Of a DNA stretch of 64,000 nucleotides, positions 52,187-61,703 are shown piece by piece. The notes below the pieces were generated by a model. The model ran no database searches and was not told the origin of the DNA. It saw only the letters and a program-made list of their open reading frames with translations. How positions within the stretch are numbered: the first letter of the stretch is position 1; each line of letters starts with the position of its first letter. This DNA comes from Rhizobium gallicum bv. gallicum R602sp (GTDB taxonomy: Bacteria > Pseudomonadota > Alphaproteobacteria > Rhizobiales > Rhizobiaceae), in assembly GCF_000816845.1 (NCBI RefSeq), contig NZ_CP006877.1, positions 2,857,501-2,921,500 on the forward strand, in the 5' to 3' direction. Position numbers and translations under genes: made by a program.

Positions 52187-53350
52187 TCACTCCGCTGCCT
52201 GGATTTTTGCATCGACGCCTTCTTCCTGAAATGCAAGCGGCGCGGTTTCCGCCCTCGGCTTCTTCTTGCCAAGGTACGGGGCGATCGTGCCGACGATACC
52301 TTTTGGCAGGAACAGCGTGACGGCAACGAAGAGACCGCCGAGCGCAAAGAGCCAGAACTCAGGAAAAAGGCCCGTGAAGATGGTTTTGCCGCCATTGACC
52401 AGAATAGCCCCGATGATCGGACCAATCAGCGTCGAGCGGCCGCCGACGGCGGTCCAGATGACGACCTCGATGGAGTTTGCCGGTGCGAATTCTCCGGGAT
52501 TGATGATGCCAACCTGCGGTACGTAAAGCGCACCTGCAATACCCGCCATCATCGCCGAGACGACAAAGGTGAAGAGCTTGAAGTGTTCGACGCGGTAGCC
52601 GAGGAAGCGCGTTCTGCTTTCCGCATCGCGCACACCGACCAGCACCTTGCCGAACTTCGAACGCACGATGGCCGAAGCAATCAGCAGCGACAGTGCCAGG
52701 AGGCTTGCGGTCGCGGCGAAGAGTGCTGCGCGCGTTGCGTCGGCCTGCACGTTGAAGCCGAGGATGTCCTTGAAGTCCGTCATGCCGTTATTGCCGCCGA
52801 AGCCCATGTCGTTGCGGAAGAAGGCAAGCAGCAGTGCATAGGTCATTGCCTGGGTGATGATCGAGAGATAGACGCCGTTGACCCTGCTACGGAAGGCGAA
52901 CCAGCCGAAGACGAAGGCGAGCAGCCCAGGCACCAGCAACACCATCAGCGCTGCAAACCAGAACTGGTCGAAGCCGTACCAGAACCAGGGCAGTTCCTTC
53001 CAGTTCAGGAACACCATGAAGTCGGGCAGGATCGGGTCGCCATAGACGCCGCGCGACCCGATCTGGCGCATCAGATACATGCCCATCGCGTAACCGCCGA
53101 GCGCGAAGAAGGCGCCGTGACCGAGCGAAAGGATGCCGCAGAAGCCCCAGACGAGATCGAGGGCCAGGGCCAGCAGCGCATAGGTCAGATATTTGCCGAA
53201 CAGCGCCATGATGTAGGTCGGGATATGCAACGGGTTCGCCGGACCTGTCATGAGGTTCAGAACCGGCACCAGCACGGCGACCATGAACAAGATGGCGATG
53301 GCAATGGAAATCTTGCGATCGAGAGACCGGAGAAGGAACGCCGTAATCAT
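52187..53350 (-). CDS. urtC: Urea ABC transporter permease UrtC
   Basis: 387-aa LivM-type permease with about ten TM helices. 'TYALLALALDLVWGFCGILS' and 'LGHGAFFALGGYAMGMYLM' are typical; the C-terminal half has 'FLGYRVEHFKLFTFVVSAMM'. The start at 53350 overlaps the urtB stop (ATGA); an open frame further upstream is a shadow of urtB. Forms the channel with UrtB. Confidence 0.94.
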   Translation of the reverse strand: MITAFLLRSLDRKISIAIAILFMVAVLVPVLNLMTGPANPLHIPTYIMALFGKYLTYALLALALDLVWGFCGILSLGHGAFFALGGYAMGMYLMRQIGSRGVYGDPILPDFMVFLNWKELPWFWYGFDQFWFAALMVLLVPGLLAFVFGWFAFRSRVNGVYLSIITQAMTYALLLAFFRNDMGFGGNNGMTDFKDILGFNVQADATRAALFAATASLLALSLLIASAIVRSKFGKVLVGVRDAESRTRFLGYRVEHFKLFTFVVSAMMAGIAGALYVPQVGIINPGEFAPANSIEVVIWTAVGGRSTLIGPIIGAILVNGGKTIFTGLFPEFWLFALGGLFVAVTLFLPKGIVGTIAPYLGKKKPRAETAPLAFQEEGVDAKIQAAE

Positions 53351-54966
53351 GCTTCCACCGCCCTTCCTTTGAGTGCGAAGAGCCCGCGCGGACGCTTCTG
53401 GATGAAGAGGATGATGAGGACGAGGACGAGGATCTTGCCGAGCACTGCGCCAGCGAAGGGCTCCAGGAACTTGTTGACGACGCCGAGCGACAACGCGCCC
53501 ACCAGCGTGCCCCAAAGATTGCCGACGCCGCCGAAGACCACGACCATGAAGCTGTCGATGATGTAGCTCTGGCCAAGGTTCGGCGAGACGTTGTCGATCT
53601 GCGAAAGCGCCACACCCGCCATGCCCGCGATGCCGGAGCCGAGCGCGAAGGTGAAGGCATCGACCCAGCCGGTGCGGATACCCATGGACGACGCCATGCG
53701 GCGGTTCTGCGTGACCGCGCGCATTTGCAGGCCGAAGGCGGAGCGCTTCAGAAGCAGCAGTAAAGTCACGAAGACGATCATTGAAAAGACGATGATCCAC
53801 ATGCGGTTCCAGGTGATCGACAGCCCGCCGAGTTCGAAGGCGCCGGACATCCAGCTTGGATTGCGCACTTCGCGGTTGGTCGGGCCGAAGATGGTGCGAA
53901 CCGCCTGCTGCAGGATGAGGGACACGCCCCATGTCGCCAGCAGCGTTTCGAGCGGGCGGCCGTAGAGATAGCGGATGACCATGCGCTCTATGACGAGGCC
54001 TACGAAGCCGGTGAATAGGAAGGCCGCCGGAATCGCAATCACCAGGGAATAGGTTGCAAGGTCGGGAAAGTTCGACGCGATATGTTCCTGCACGACGTAG
54101 GTCGTGTAAGCGCCGATCATCACCATTTCGCCATGCGCCATGTTGATGACGCCCATGACACCGAAGGTGATGGCAAGCCCGATTGCCGCGAGAAGCAGCA
54201 CCGAGCCGAGCGACAGGCCGTACCAGACGTTCTGCACGATATCCCAGAGCGCCAGATTGCGCTTGATAGCGGCGATATTGGCCTCGATGCCGGCCTTCAG
54301 GTCGTCGGGTGCAGTCTCCATCGCGGTGGTCAGGATTGTGAGCGCATTGCGATCACCGCGCGCCGCGATTGTATCGATCGCCGCCTTCTTGTCTTCGGCG
54401 CTGACATCGCTCTTGAGCATCATGACGGCGCGGGCCGCTTCCATCGTGTTCTTGATTTCGGCATCCTTTTCATCGGCGAGCGCCGAGTTCAGAAGCTCGA
54501 GATTGGAAGGGTCGGAATCTTTCAGCAGCCCTTGAGCGGCGGAAAGCCGTGCTGAACGGTCCGGGCTCAGCAGCGTCAGCGTGCTCATGGCGCTGGCGAT
54601 CACGCCGCGCAGGGAATTGTTTATCTTGACCTTGGACATGTAGTCCGGATCGATATCGGCGACAGCCTCGCCGGTGATCGGGTCGGAATAGGTCGGCTCG
54701 TGGTCGGAGCCACCCTGCAGGAGAACGGGGCCGCCTTCTTCGGAATTCACGTAAAGCTGGCCGTCACTCAGCTGCTGCAGGATCTGGCCGACATGCGGAT
54801 CTCCTGAAGCCACAAGAGCCTTGATGGCAGCCTCGCGCTCCGGAAACCCGCCGGTGCCGAGTGCATCGACAAGGGCGTGGACATCGTCCTGCGCCTCGAG
54901 CGCCGTGGCGAACGTCGGCAAGGCAAGGCAGATCGTCAAAAGGAAAATCTTGATGGCGCGAAACAT
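53347..54966 (-). CDS. urtB: Urea ABC transporter permease UrtB
   Basis: 539-aa LivH-type permease with an N-terminal signal peptide (about 1-25) and a soluble, HEAT-like extracytoplasmic domain of about 200 residues ('EREAAIKALVASGDPHVG'), as in other UrtB proteins. The permease core begins near 245 ('LLLAAIGLAITFGVMGVINM', 'AHGEMVMIGAYTTYVVQEHI'). Works with UrtC, UrtD, UrtE and UrtA. 120 bp separate it from urtA. Confidence 0.94.
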   Translation of the reverse strand: MFRAIKIFLLTICLALPTFATALEAQDDVHALVDALGTGGFPEREAAIKALVASGDPHVGQILQQLSDGQLYVNSEEGGPVLLQGGSDHEPTYSDPITGEAVADIDPDYMSKVKINNSLRGVIASAMSTLTLLSPDRSARLSAAQGLLKDSDPSNLELLNSALADEKDAEIKNTMEAARAVMMLKSDVSAEDKKAAIDTIAARGDRNALTILTTAMETAPDDLKAGIEANIAAIKRNLALWDIVQNVWYGLSLGSVLLLAAIGLAITFGVMGVINMAHGEMVMIGAYTTYVVQEHIASNFPDLATYSLVIAIPAAFLFTGFVGLVIERMVIRYLYGRPLETLLATWGVSLILQQAVRTIFGPTNREVRNPSWMSGAFELGGLSITWNRMWIIVFSMIVFVTLLLLLKRSAFGLQMRAVTQNRRMASSMGIRTGWVDAFTFALGSGIAGMAGVALSQIDNVSPNLGQSYIIDSFMVVVFGGVGNLWGTLVGALSLGVVNKFLEPFAGAVLGKILVLVLIILFIQKRPRGLFALKGRAVEA

Positions 54967-55086
54967 GGGGCTCTCTCGCCTGGCTTGTCGTTGGCCCTGT
55001 GGGCAGCAATCGGTCGGGACGGAGCTTCCGCCCGGACAAGGGATCCGGACGGAAGGCTTCAGGCAGTCAACGGATCGGGTTCGTAC

Positions 55087-56379
55087 TCAGGAGCCCTTGC
55101 CGCCGCACTTGCCCGTTGCAACGTTGAAGTTGCCGCAGTTCATGGGCTTGCGCCAATCGGAGATCAGGTCCTTGGAGTCGGGCAGGAAGTCGGACCATTC
55201 GTCGCCGACGACGGCTGACGTTTCCTGGACGATTTCGAACTGTCCGTCAGCCTGGATTTCGCCGATCAGCACCGGCTTGGTGATGTGGTGGTTCGGCATG
55301 ACGGTGGCATAGCCGCCGGAAAGGTTCGGAACCGTGGTGCCGATGATGCTGTCGAGAACCTTGTCGGTATCGGTCGTTCCGGCAGCCTGAACAGCCTTAA
55401 CCCAGGCATTGAAGCCGATATAGGCGGCTTCCATCGGGTCGTTGGTCACGCGCTTGTCGTTCTTGGTGAAGGCGTGCCATTCCTTGATGAACTTCTTGTT
55501 GGCCGGGCTTTCGACCGACTCGAAGTAGTTCCAGGCTGCGAGGTGACCGACGAGCGGCTTGGTGTCGAGGCCGGCAAGCTCTTCTTCGCCGACCGAGAAG
55601 GCGATAACCGGGATATCGGTTGCCTTGATGCCCTGGTTGCCGAGTTCCTTGTAGAAGGGAACGTTGGCGTCGCCGTTGATGGTGGAGACGACGGCGGTCT
55701 TCTTGCCGGACGAGCCGAATTCCTTGATTTTGGAGACTTCCGTCTGCCAGTCGGAGAAGCCGAACGGCGTATAGTTGACGATGATGTCTTCCTTCGGAAT
55801 GCCCTTGGATACCAGGTAGGCTTCCAGGATCTTGTTGGTGGTGCGCGGATAGACGTAGTCGGTGCCTTCAAGCACGAAGCGCTTTACGCCTTCCTTTTCC
55901 ATCAGGTAGTCGACGGCCGGGATCGCCTGCTGGTTCGGAGCAGCGCCCGTGTAGAAGATATTGCGCGAAGACTCTTCGCCTTCATACTGAACCGGATAGA
56001 AGAGCAATGAGTTCAGCTCTTCGAAAACCGGCAGGACCGATTTGCGCGAAGACGAGGTCCAGCAACCGAAGACGGCGGCAACCTTGTCCTTTTCAATCAA
56101 CTCGCGTGCCTTTTCGGCAAACAGCGGCCAATCGGAGGCTGGATCGACGACAACCGCTTCGAGCTTCTTGCCGAGAAGGCCGCCCTTCTTGTTCTGCTCA
56201 TCAATGAGCATCAGCATGGCGTCTTTCAGCGTCGTTTCGGAGATAGCCATGGTACCGGAGAGCGAATGCAGAACGCCGACCTTAATCGTGTCGTCGGCAG
56301 CAGCGGCTCCGTGGAAGGCGGCTGACGCCGCCATGACGACGCCAAGCGCGGCGCCCGTTACATAGGACTTGAGATTCAT
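55087..56379 (-). CDS. urtA: Urea ABC transporter substrate-binding protein UrtA
   Basis: 430-aa periplasmic urea-binding protein. Signal peptide about 1-28 (ends 'GAAAADD'). The mature start 'TIKVGVLHSLSGTMAISETT' is diagnostic of UrtA/FmdD proteins, as is 'VFGCWTSSSRKSVLPVFEE'. A ribosome site GGGGAG precedes the start. It heads the urt operon and is divergent from the transporter-kinase gene. Confidence 0.95.
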   Translation of the reverse strand: MNLKSYVTGAALGVVMAASAAFHGAAAADDTIKVGVLHSLSGTMAISETTLKDAMLMLIDEQNKKGGLLGKKLEAVVVDPASDWPLFAEKARELIEKDKVAAVFGCWTSSSRKSVLPVFEELNSLLFYPVQYEGEESSRNIFYTGAAPNQQAIPAVDYLMEKEGVKRFVLEGTDYVYPRTTNKILEAYLVSKGIPKEDIIVNYTPFGFSDWQTEVSKIKEFGSSGKKTAVVSTINGDANVPFYKELGNQGIKATDIPVIAFSVGEEELAGLDTKPLVGHLAAWNYFESVESPANKKFIKEWHAFTKNDKRVTNDPMEAAYIGFNAWVKAVQAAGTTDTDKVLDSIIGTTVPNLSGGYATVMPNHHITKPVLIGEIQADGQFEIVQETSAVVGDEWSDFLPDSKDLISDWRKPMNCGNFNVATGKCGGKGS

Positions 56380-56794
56380 CTGGTTGAACTCCCCTCTTCT
56401 TGTTCCGCAACAGGCCGGAAACGGAGATTAACTGTTGCTTAAAGAACTATCGGGGGCTGCAGCGCAAAACCGTATACGCAATATGACGTAGAGGTAGGGG
56501 CGAAATGGGAAGATCGGCGCGAGACGCGGCGGCGATTTGGACCTCACCGTAAGGGAAAGGTCTTGAGCGTCACCGCTGCCGTGCAGCCGTTGAGGCGATG
56601 GCGCAACACAGACATAGTGGATTTCCGAATTTTCGGGAAGGAATGCCGGAGCGGTAGGATTTGGCTGTGACAGACGCGTTTCAAAAATATAGCTGTTGTG
56701 TGAACTTGCTAGGCTGCAGCTCTTGCGTTTTCCGTCATTCCTGCCAAAGCTGCCTATTCAATGATCATTTTATCGAAAGCGCTAGAAAATAGGC
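56380..56794. other. Divergent control region between urtA and the transporter-kinase
   Basis: 415 bp between two divergent genes, so it holds the urt promoter and that of the sensor pair. I found no clear RpoN (-24/-12), EcfG or RutR match and no terminator. An imperfect palindrome TTCCGAATTTTCGGGAA (56624-56640) is the best operator-like feature. Confidence 0.5.
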
Positions 56795-59700
56795 ATGGCA
56801 GCGCGCCAACGCATCATTCCGGTGAGACGCGAATATAATCGCTGGGTCGCGAACCAGACGCTGGAAGACTATGCGTTGCGCTTTACCGCCAAGAGCGCCC
56901 GGCAATTTTCCTCGCAGCGCATCTCGCAGACCGCAATCGGTGCGATTTCTTTTCTCGCGCTCGAAGCGATCGGCGGTGCGATCACGCTTTCCTATGGCAC
57001 GACCAACGCCTTCTTCGCGATCGTCGTCGCCTCGATCGCCATGCTCGCGATCGGCCTACCGATCAGCCGCTATGCAATCAGGCACGGCGTTGACATCGAT
57101 CTTCTGACGCGCGGCGCAAGCTTCGGCTATATCGGCTCGACGATCACCTCGCTGATCTATGCCAGCTTCACCTTCATGCTCTTTGCGATCGAAGCTTCGA
57201 TCATGTCCGGCGCGCTGGAACTGACGCTCGGCATCCCGCTCTGGATCGGCTACATCGTCAGCGCCGTCATGGTGATCCCGCTGGTGACCTACGGTGTCAA
57301 GCTGATCAGCAGGTTCCAGCTCGTCACCCAGCCCTTCTGGATCGTGCTCAATATCCTTCCCTTCATCTTCATCGCGATCCTGGATTGGGAAAAATTCGAT
57401 CTCTGGCGCGCCTTCGCCGGCATTCGTCACGCTTCGGGCCCGCCAGGTACAATCGCGGATTTCAATCTGATGGAGTTCGGCGCTGCTTCGGCCGTGATCC
57501 TTGCCCTCATGTCCCAGATCGGCGAACAGGCAGACTTTCTCCGCTTCCTGCCGCCGGACGGGCAGCGCAAATTGCGTCATCGGCTCGCCGTCTTTCTGGC
57601 CGGCCCCGGCTGGGTGATCATCGGCGCACCAAAGCTGCTTGCCGGCTCCTTTCTCGTCGTGCTGACGTTAAGTGCCGGCGTGGCCGTCGACCGCGCCGCC
57701 GATCCGGCGCAGATGTACCTGACCGCTTTCGGCTATATGATCCCTTGGCACAACGGGGCATTGCTGCTGATGGCGGCCTTCGTCGTCGTTTCCCAGTTGA
57801 AGATCAACGTGATGAACGCCTATGCCGGGTCGCTCGCATGGTCGAACTTTTTTTCGCGCCTGACCCACAGCCACCCCGGCCGCGTCATCTGGCTGATCTT
57901 CAACGTGGCGATCGCCCTGCTTCTCATGGAACTCGGCATCTACCGGCTGCTTGAGGAAACGCTCGGGATATTCTCGATCATCGCCATGGCCTGGCTCTGC
58001 ACGATTTCGGCCGATCTCTTCATCAACAAGCCGCTCGGCCTTGCGCCGCCCGGCATCGAGTTCAAGCGCGCACATCTCTACGACATCAACCCGGTCGGCC
58101 TCGGCGCAATGGGTCTTTCGGCGACGATGGCGCTGATTGCGCATTTCGGCGCCTTCGGCGCAATCGCCGCTTCGCTTGCACCTTACATCACGCTAGTGAT
58201 CGCGCTCACAGCCTCGCCGCTGATCGCCTGGGCGACGAAGGGCAAGTTCTATCTGGCGCGCAAACCGCGTCACAGCTGGAAGAACTTGCCGAACATCACC
58301 TGCTCCGTCTGCGAACATCCGTTCGAGCCGGAAGACATGGCCTGGTGCCCGGCCTATGCAGCGCCGATTTGCTCGCTCTGCTGCTCGCTCGACAGCCGCT
58401 GCCACGACATGTGCAAGCCGAAGGCGCGGTTCAACACGCAGGTTGGCACCGTCGCCAAGACCTTGCTGCCGGAAACGGTGATCGAGAAATTGTCGACCCG
58501 CCTCGGACGTTACGGCATCGCCGTGGTTCTGGCCCTGACAGCTGTCGGCGTAATCCTTGCGATGATTGCCCATCAGGTCGCCTCGGCCTCTCCCGAAACG
58601 GCGGAGGTCGTCAACGGCACGATCCTGATCGTCTTCTTCGTCTTCTCGGTGATCGCCGGCGTCGTCTGCTGGTTTTACGTGCTCGCGCATGACAGCCGCG
58701 TCGTCGCCGAAGAGGAATCTTCGCGTCAAAATACTCTGCTGCTGAGGGAAATCGCCGCGCACAAAAAGACCGACGCAGCGCTTCAGAATGCCAAGGAGGC
58801 GGCAGAAGCCGCGAACCGGGCGAAAAGCCGCTATGTCGTGGGCTTGAGCCATGAGTTGCGTACGCCGCTCAACGCCGTGCTCGGCTATGCCCAGATTCTG
58901 GAGCGCGACGAGACCATACCTGCACCGCGCCAGTCATCCATCAAGGTCATCCGCCGCAGCGCCGAGCATCTTTCCGGCCTGATCGACGGTTTGCTGGACA
59001 TTTCCAAGATCGAGGCGGGCCGCCTGCAGGTCTATTCGAATGAGATCAACATCCACGATTTCCTCGACCAGATCGTCGACATGTTCCGCCCGCAGGCCCA
59101 CGCAAAGGGTCTTGCTTTCAGGCATGACCGCTCTCAGTCCCTGCCGCAGTTCGTCCGCACCGACGAGAAACGCGTGCGTCAAATCCTCGTCAATCTGCTT
59201 TCGAACGCCATCAAGTTTACCGATGAGGGGAGCGTGACTTTCGATGTCAGCTATCGCAGCCAGGTTGCGACCTTCACCGTTTCCGACACCGGTCGCGGCA
59301 TTGCCGAAAAGGACCTGAGCCGCATCTACGAACCTTTCCAGCGGGGTGAGGCCGACAGCATCCGCCCCATGCCGGGGCTTGGATTGGGCCTGACGATCAC
59401 GCAACTCCTCACCAACACGCTCGGCGGTGAAATCGCCGTCGTCAGCGAGAAGGACAAGGGCTCGACCTTCCGCGTTCGCCTGATGCTATTTGCCGTGACG
59501 CGCGAAATGATCCCGCCGCCGCAGGAAAAGAAAATCGTCAGCTATGACGGCCCGCGTCGGACGATCGTCGTCGTCGACGACAACGAAGATCATCGCGAAA
59601 TGATGCGAGAAATCCTGGTGCCGCTCGATTTCGTCATGCTGACGGCGGGCAACGGGCCCGATTGCCTCACTCTGATCGAAGGCATCCAGCCGGACCTCTT

Positions 59701-60181
59701 CCTCGTCGACATTTCGATGCCCGGCATGAACGGCTGGCAACTCGTATCGCGCCTGCGCGAAACCGGCCAGACCTCCCCGATCGTCATGCTCTCGGCCAAT
59801 ATCGGAGACGCGGCAGCTGCCGCCGACAGCGACGGCAGCCACAGCGATGCAATCGGCAAGCCGGTCGATATCAAGCAGCTTCGCGACAAGCTAGCGCTGC
59901 ATCTTGGCCTGAAGTGGATCTATGCCGACGCCGCCCAGGCACCTATTCCCCTGGCTCAGCCGCCGATGAAAAGCCCAGGTAGCGCGCATATCGACGAATT
60001 GCTCCGCCTCGGCGAGATCGGCTATATCCGCGGCATCGAAGCCAAGCTTGCAGACCTTGCCAAGGTGGAGGCAAATCAGCCATTTACGGATGAACTCCGC
60101 ACCTATGTCGCCGCCTTCGATCTCGCCGGCTTCATGACCTTCCTGCGCGGCTTCGACGAAAAGGTAGAAACCATTGGCTGA
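56795..60181 (+). CDS. NCS1-transporter / histidine kinase / receiver fusion protein
   Basis: 1128-aa protein. Residues 1-490 form a purine-cytosine-permease (NCS1-like) transporter with about twelve TM helices ('GGAITLSYGTTNAFFAIVVA', 'GEQADFLRFLP'). Residues 503-540 form a cluster of eight cysteines. Two more TM helices follow (about 573-592 and 609-630). A coiled segment leads to HisKA with His686 in 'SHELRTPLN', HATPase with 'NLLSNAIKF' and 'DTGRGIAEKD', and a receiver with Asp972 in 'VDISMPGMNG' and Lys1022. A 70-residue C-terminal helical tail is unassigned. Transporter-fused kinases use the permease as a sensor. Next to urtA, urea or a related nitrogen compound is the likely signal. 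Its stop overlaps the response-regulator start. Confidence 0.9.
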   Translation: MAARQRIIPVRREYNRWVANQTLEDYALRFTAKSARQFSSQRISQTAIGAISFLALEAIGGAITLSYGTTNAFFAIVVASIAMLAIGLPISRYAIRHGVDIDLLTRGASFGYIGSTITSLIYASFTFMLFAIEASIMSGALELTLGIPLWIGYIVSAVMVIPLVTYGVKLISRFQLVTQPFWIVLNILPFIFIAILDWEKFDLWRAFAGIRHASGPPGTIADFNLMEFGAASAVILALMSQIGEQADFLRFLPPDGQRKLRHRLAVFLAGPGWVIIGAPKLLAGSFLVVLTLSAGVAVDRAADPAQMYLTAFGYMIPWHNGALLLMAAFVVVSQLKINVMNAYAGSLAWSNFFSRLTHSHPGRVIWLIFNVAIALLLMELGIYRLLEETLGIFSIIAMAWLCTISADLFINKPLGLAPPGIEFKRAHLYDINPVGLGAMGLSATMALIAHFGAFGAIAASLAPYITLVIALTASPLIAWATKGKFYLARKPRHSWKNLPNITCSVCEHPFEPEDMAWCPAYAAPICSLCCSLDSRCHDMCKPKARFNTQVGTVAKTLLPETVIEKLSTRLGRYGIAVVLALTAVGVILAMIAHQVASASPETAEVVNGTILIVFFVFSVIAGVVCWFYVLAHDSRVVAEEESSRQNTLLLREIAAHKKTDAALQNAKEAAEAANRAKSRYVVGLSHELRTPLNAVLGYAQILERDETIPAPRQSSIKVIRRSAEHLSGLIDGLLDISKIEAGRLQVYSNEINIHDFLDQIVDMFRPQAHAKGLAFRHDRSQSLPQFVRTDEKRVRQILVNLLSNAIKFTDEGSVTFDVSYRSQVATFTVSDTGRGIAEKDLSRIYEPFQRGEADSIRPMPGLGLGLTITQLLTNTLGGEIAVVSEKDKGSTFRVRLMLFAVTREMIPPPQEKKIVSYDGPRRTIVVVDDNEDHREMMREILVPLDFVMLTAGNGPDCLTLIEGIQPDLFLVDISMPGMNGWQLVSRLRETGQTSPIVMLSANIGDAAAAADSDGSHSDAIGKPVDIKQLRDKLALHLGLKWIYADAAQAPIPLAQPPMKSPGSAHIDELLRLGEIGYIRGIEAKLADLAKVEANQPFTDELRTYVAAFDLAGFMTFLRGFDEKVETIG

Positions 60182-61091
60182 ACCGGCCCTCCCCCGCGAT
60201 ATCGTTCTGCTGGTCGACGACTCCCCCGAGGCGCTTGGCTTCTTGACCGATGCGTTGGAGCAGTCCGGTTTTTCCGTGCTGATTGCAACCTCGGGCTCTG
60301 CAGCCTTGAATATCGTCGAGCGCATCACGCCGGATCTGATCCTGCTCGACGCGGTCATGCCTTCGATGGATGGCTTCGAGACCTGCCGCAAGCTGAAGGC
60401 CAATGCGGCCGTCAGCCAGGTGCCGGTGATCTTCATGACCGGCCTCACCGAAACCGAACACATCGTCCACGCGCTCGAATCCGGCGGGGTCGACTATCTG
60501 ACCAAACCGATCAATATCGATGAGCTTCGCGCCCGCATTCGGGTGCATCTACGCAACGCGCGTTCGGCGCAAAGCGCCCGCGTTGCCCTGGACGCTGCTG
60601 GACGTCACCTGCTTGCCGTCAAAGGCGACGGTGCCGTTCACTGGTCGACGCCGCAGGCAACCCGCCTCGTCAATGCAGCGACGGGCAGTGACGACGGCAT
60701 GGACATCGTCACCAATCATATTGCCGAGTGGATGAAAATGCGCGCTTCAGGCGGGCGCGATGCCGTCATCTCCATCGCAAGCGCGGGCCAGGCAACGCTT
60801 CAACTCGGTTTCCTCGGAACCATCGGACCCGACGAATATCTCTTCCGCCTGACCGCCGCCAATCAACGCAGCGACGACGCCGTGCTTCGCCAGCATTTCT
60901 CTCTGACCCAGCGCGAATCCGAGGTGCTGCTCTGGATCGCCAAGGGCAAGGCGAACCGCGATATCGGTGAAATTCTGGGACTGTCGGCACGCACGGTGAA
61001 CAAGCACCTGGAGCAGATCTACGTGAAGCTTGGCGTCGAAAACCGCGCCTCGGCTGCGGTCAAGGCGGCGCATGTGCTGCATGAGATATGA
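60174..61091 (+). CDS. LuxR-type response regulator, partner of the transporter-kinase
   Basis: 305-aa protein. A receiver occupies about 8-125 with phosphoacceptor Asp in 'DLILLDAVMPSMDGFETC' and Lys in 'YLTKPIN'. A linker of about 110 residues precedes the C-terminal LuxR helix-turn-helix (about 243-300, 'LTQRESEVLLWIAKGKANRD'). The start is TTG at 60174, overlapping the kinase gene by 8 bp, so the two are translationally coupled. Its likely targets include the divergent urt operon. The linker resembles no effector domain I can name. Confidence 0.88.
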   Translation: MAEPALPRDIVLLVDDSPEALGFLTDALEQSGFSVLIATSGSAALNIVERITPDLILLDAVMPSMDGFETCRKLKANAAVSQVPVIFMTGLTETEHIVHALESGGVDYLTKPINIDELRARIRVHLRNARSAQSARVALDAAGRHLLAVKGDGAVHWSTPQATRLVNAATGSDDGMDIVTNHIAEWMKMRASGGRDAVISIASAGQATLQLGFLGTIGPDEYLFRLTAANQRSDDAVLRQHFSLTQRESEVLLWIAKGKANRDIGEILGLSARTVNKHLEQIYVKLGVENRASAAVKAAHVLHEI

Positions 61092-61566
61092 GTTGTCTGG
61101 GCAGCTTATCGAGATCCCGACACGGCAAAGGCTGGAGATATTGATCCGGAAGGCGAAAGAACGCGATATCGTACGCATCGTGGAAATCCGAAACAGCGTT
61201 CGTGAAAACAGGCTATCCGATCCAGGCAAGATTACACTCGACGATCTGCGCTGGTTTATTGCAAACCCGGGAATATTCGTCTGGGAACAGGATGGCGAGG
61301 TCTTAGGTTTTTCCGCCGGGGACCCGCGCAACGGCAACATCTGGGCGCTGTTTGTCGATGATGCTTACGCAAAGCGCGGTATCGGAACGGCCCTTCTTGC
61401 CAGCGCCTGTTCGGTCTTGAAGAATGCAGGCCATGAGCGCATCTGGCTGACAACAGACCCGGGAACAAGAGCCGAGAAGCTCTATCGTCAAGCTGGCTGG
61501 GAACTGATTGGCGAGAAGGACAACGAACTGCTTTTCGAACTAAACCTGCCGACCGGCAGTGCCTGA
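61081..61566 (+). CDS. GNAT-family N-acetyltransferase
   Basis: 161-aa acetyltransferase. 'IRKAKERDIVRIVEIRNSVR' opens the fold, 'IWALFVDDAYAKRGIGTALL' contains the acetyl-CoA pyrophosphate loop (R-G-I-G), and 'EKLYRQAGWELIGE' is motif B. The start is uncertain: ATG 61081 overlaps the regulator by 11 bp; TTG 61139 would begin right at the domain. The substrate is unknown, and a link to the two-component system is only positional. Confidence 0.8.
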   Translation: MRYELSGQLIEIPTRQRLEILIRKAKERDIVRIVEIRNSVRENRLSDPGKITLDDLRWFIANPGIFVWEQDGEVLGFSAGDPRNGNIWALFVDDAYAKRGIGTALLASACSVLKNAGHERIWLTTDPGTRAEKLYRQAGWELIGEKDNELLFELNLPTGSA

Positions 61567-61703
61567 TTGGCACGCATTTCACAGTGGATAGGGATCCGCG
61601 CCTTCAGGTAGGAGAAATATTTTTACCAAGCTTAGGCAGCGATCCTTAAATCCTTTGCGCGTATGCAAAAGGCACCATAGGCGATTGAGCGGCGGACGGC
61701 GGC

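Noticed and set aside
51704..53566. 620-codon plus-strand frame across urtD, urtC and the 3' end of urtB
   Set aside because: Antisense to urtD, urtC and urtB, with charged low-complexity sequence and no family features.
56380..56794. RpoN (sigma-54) promoter for urt or the sensor pair
   Set aside because: Looked for GG/GC -24/-12 elements on both strands because nitrogen genes often have them; no acceptable match was found by eye.
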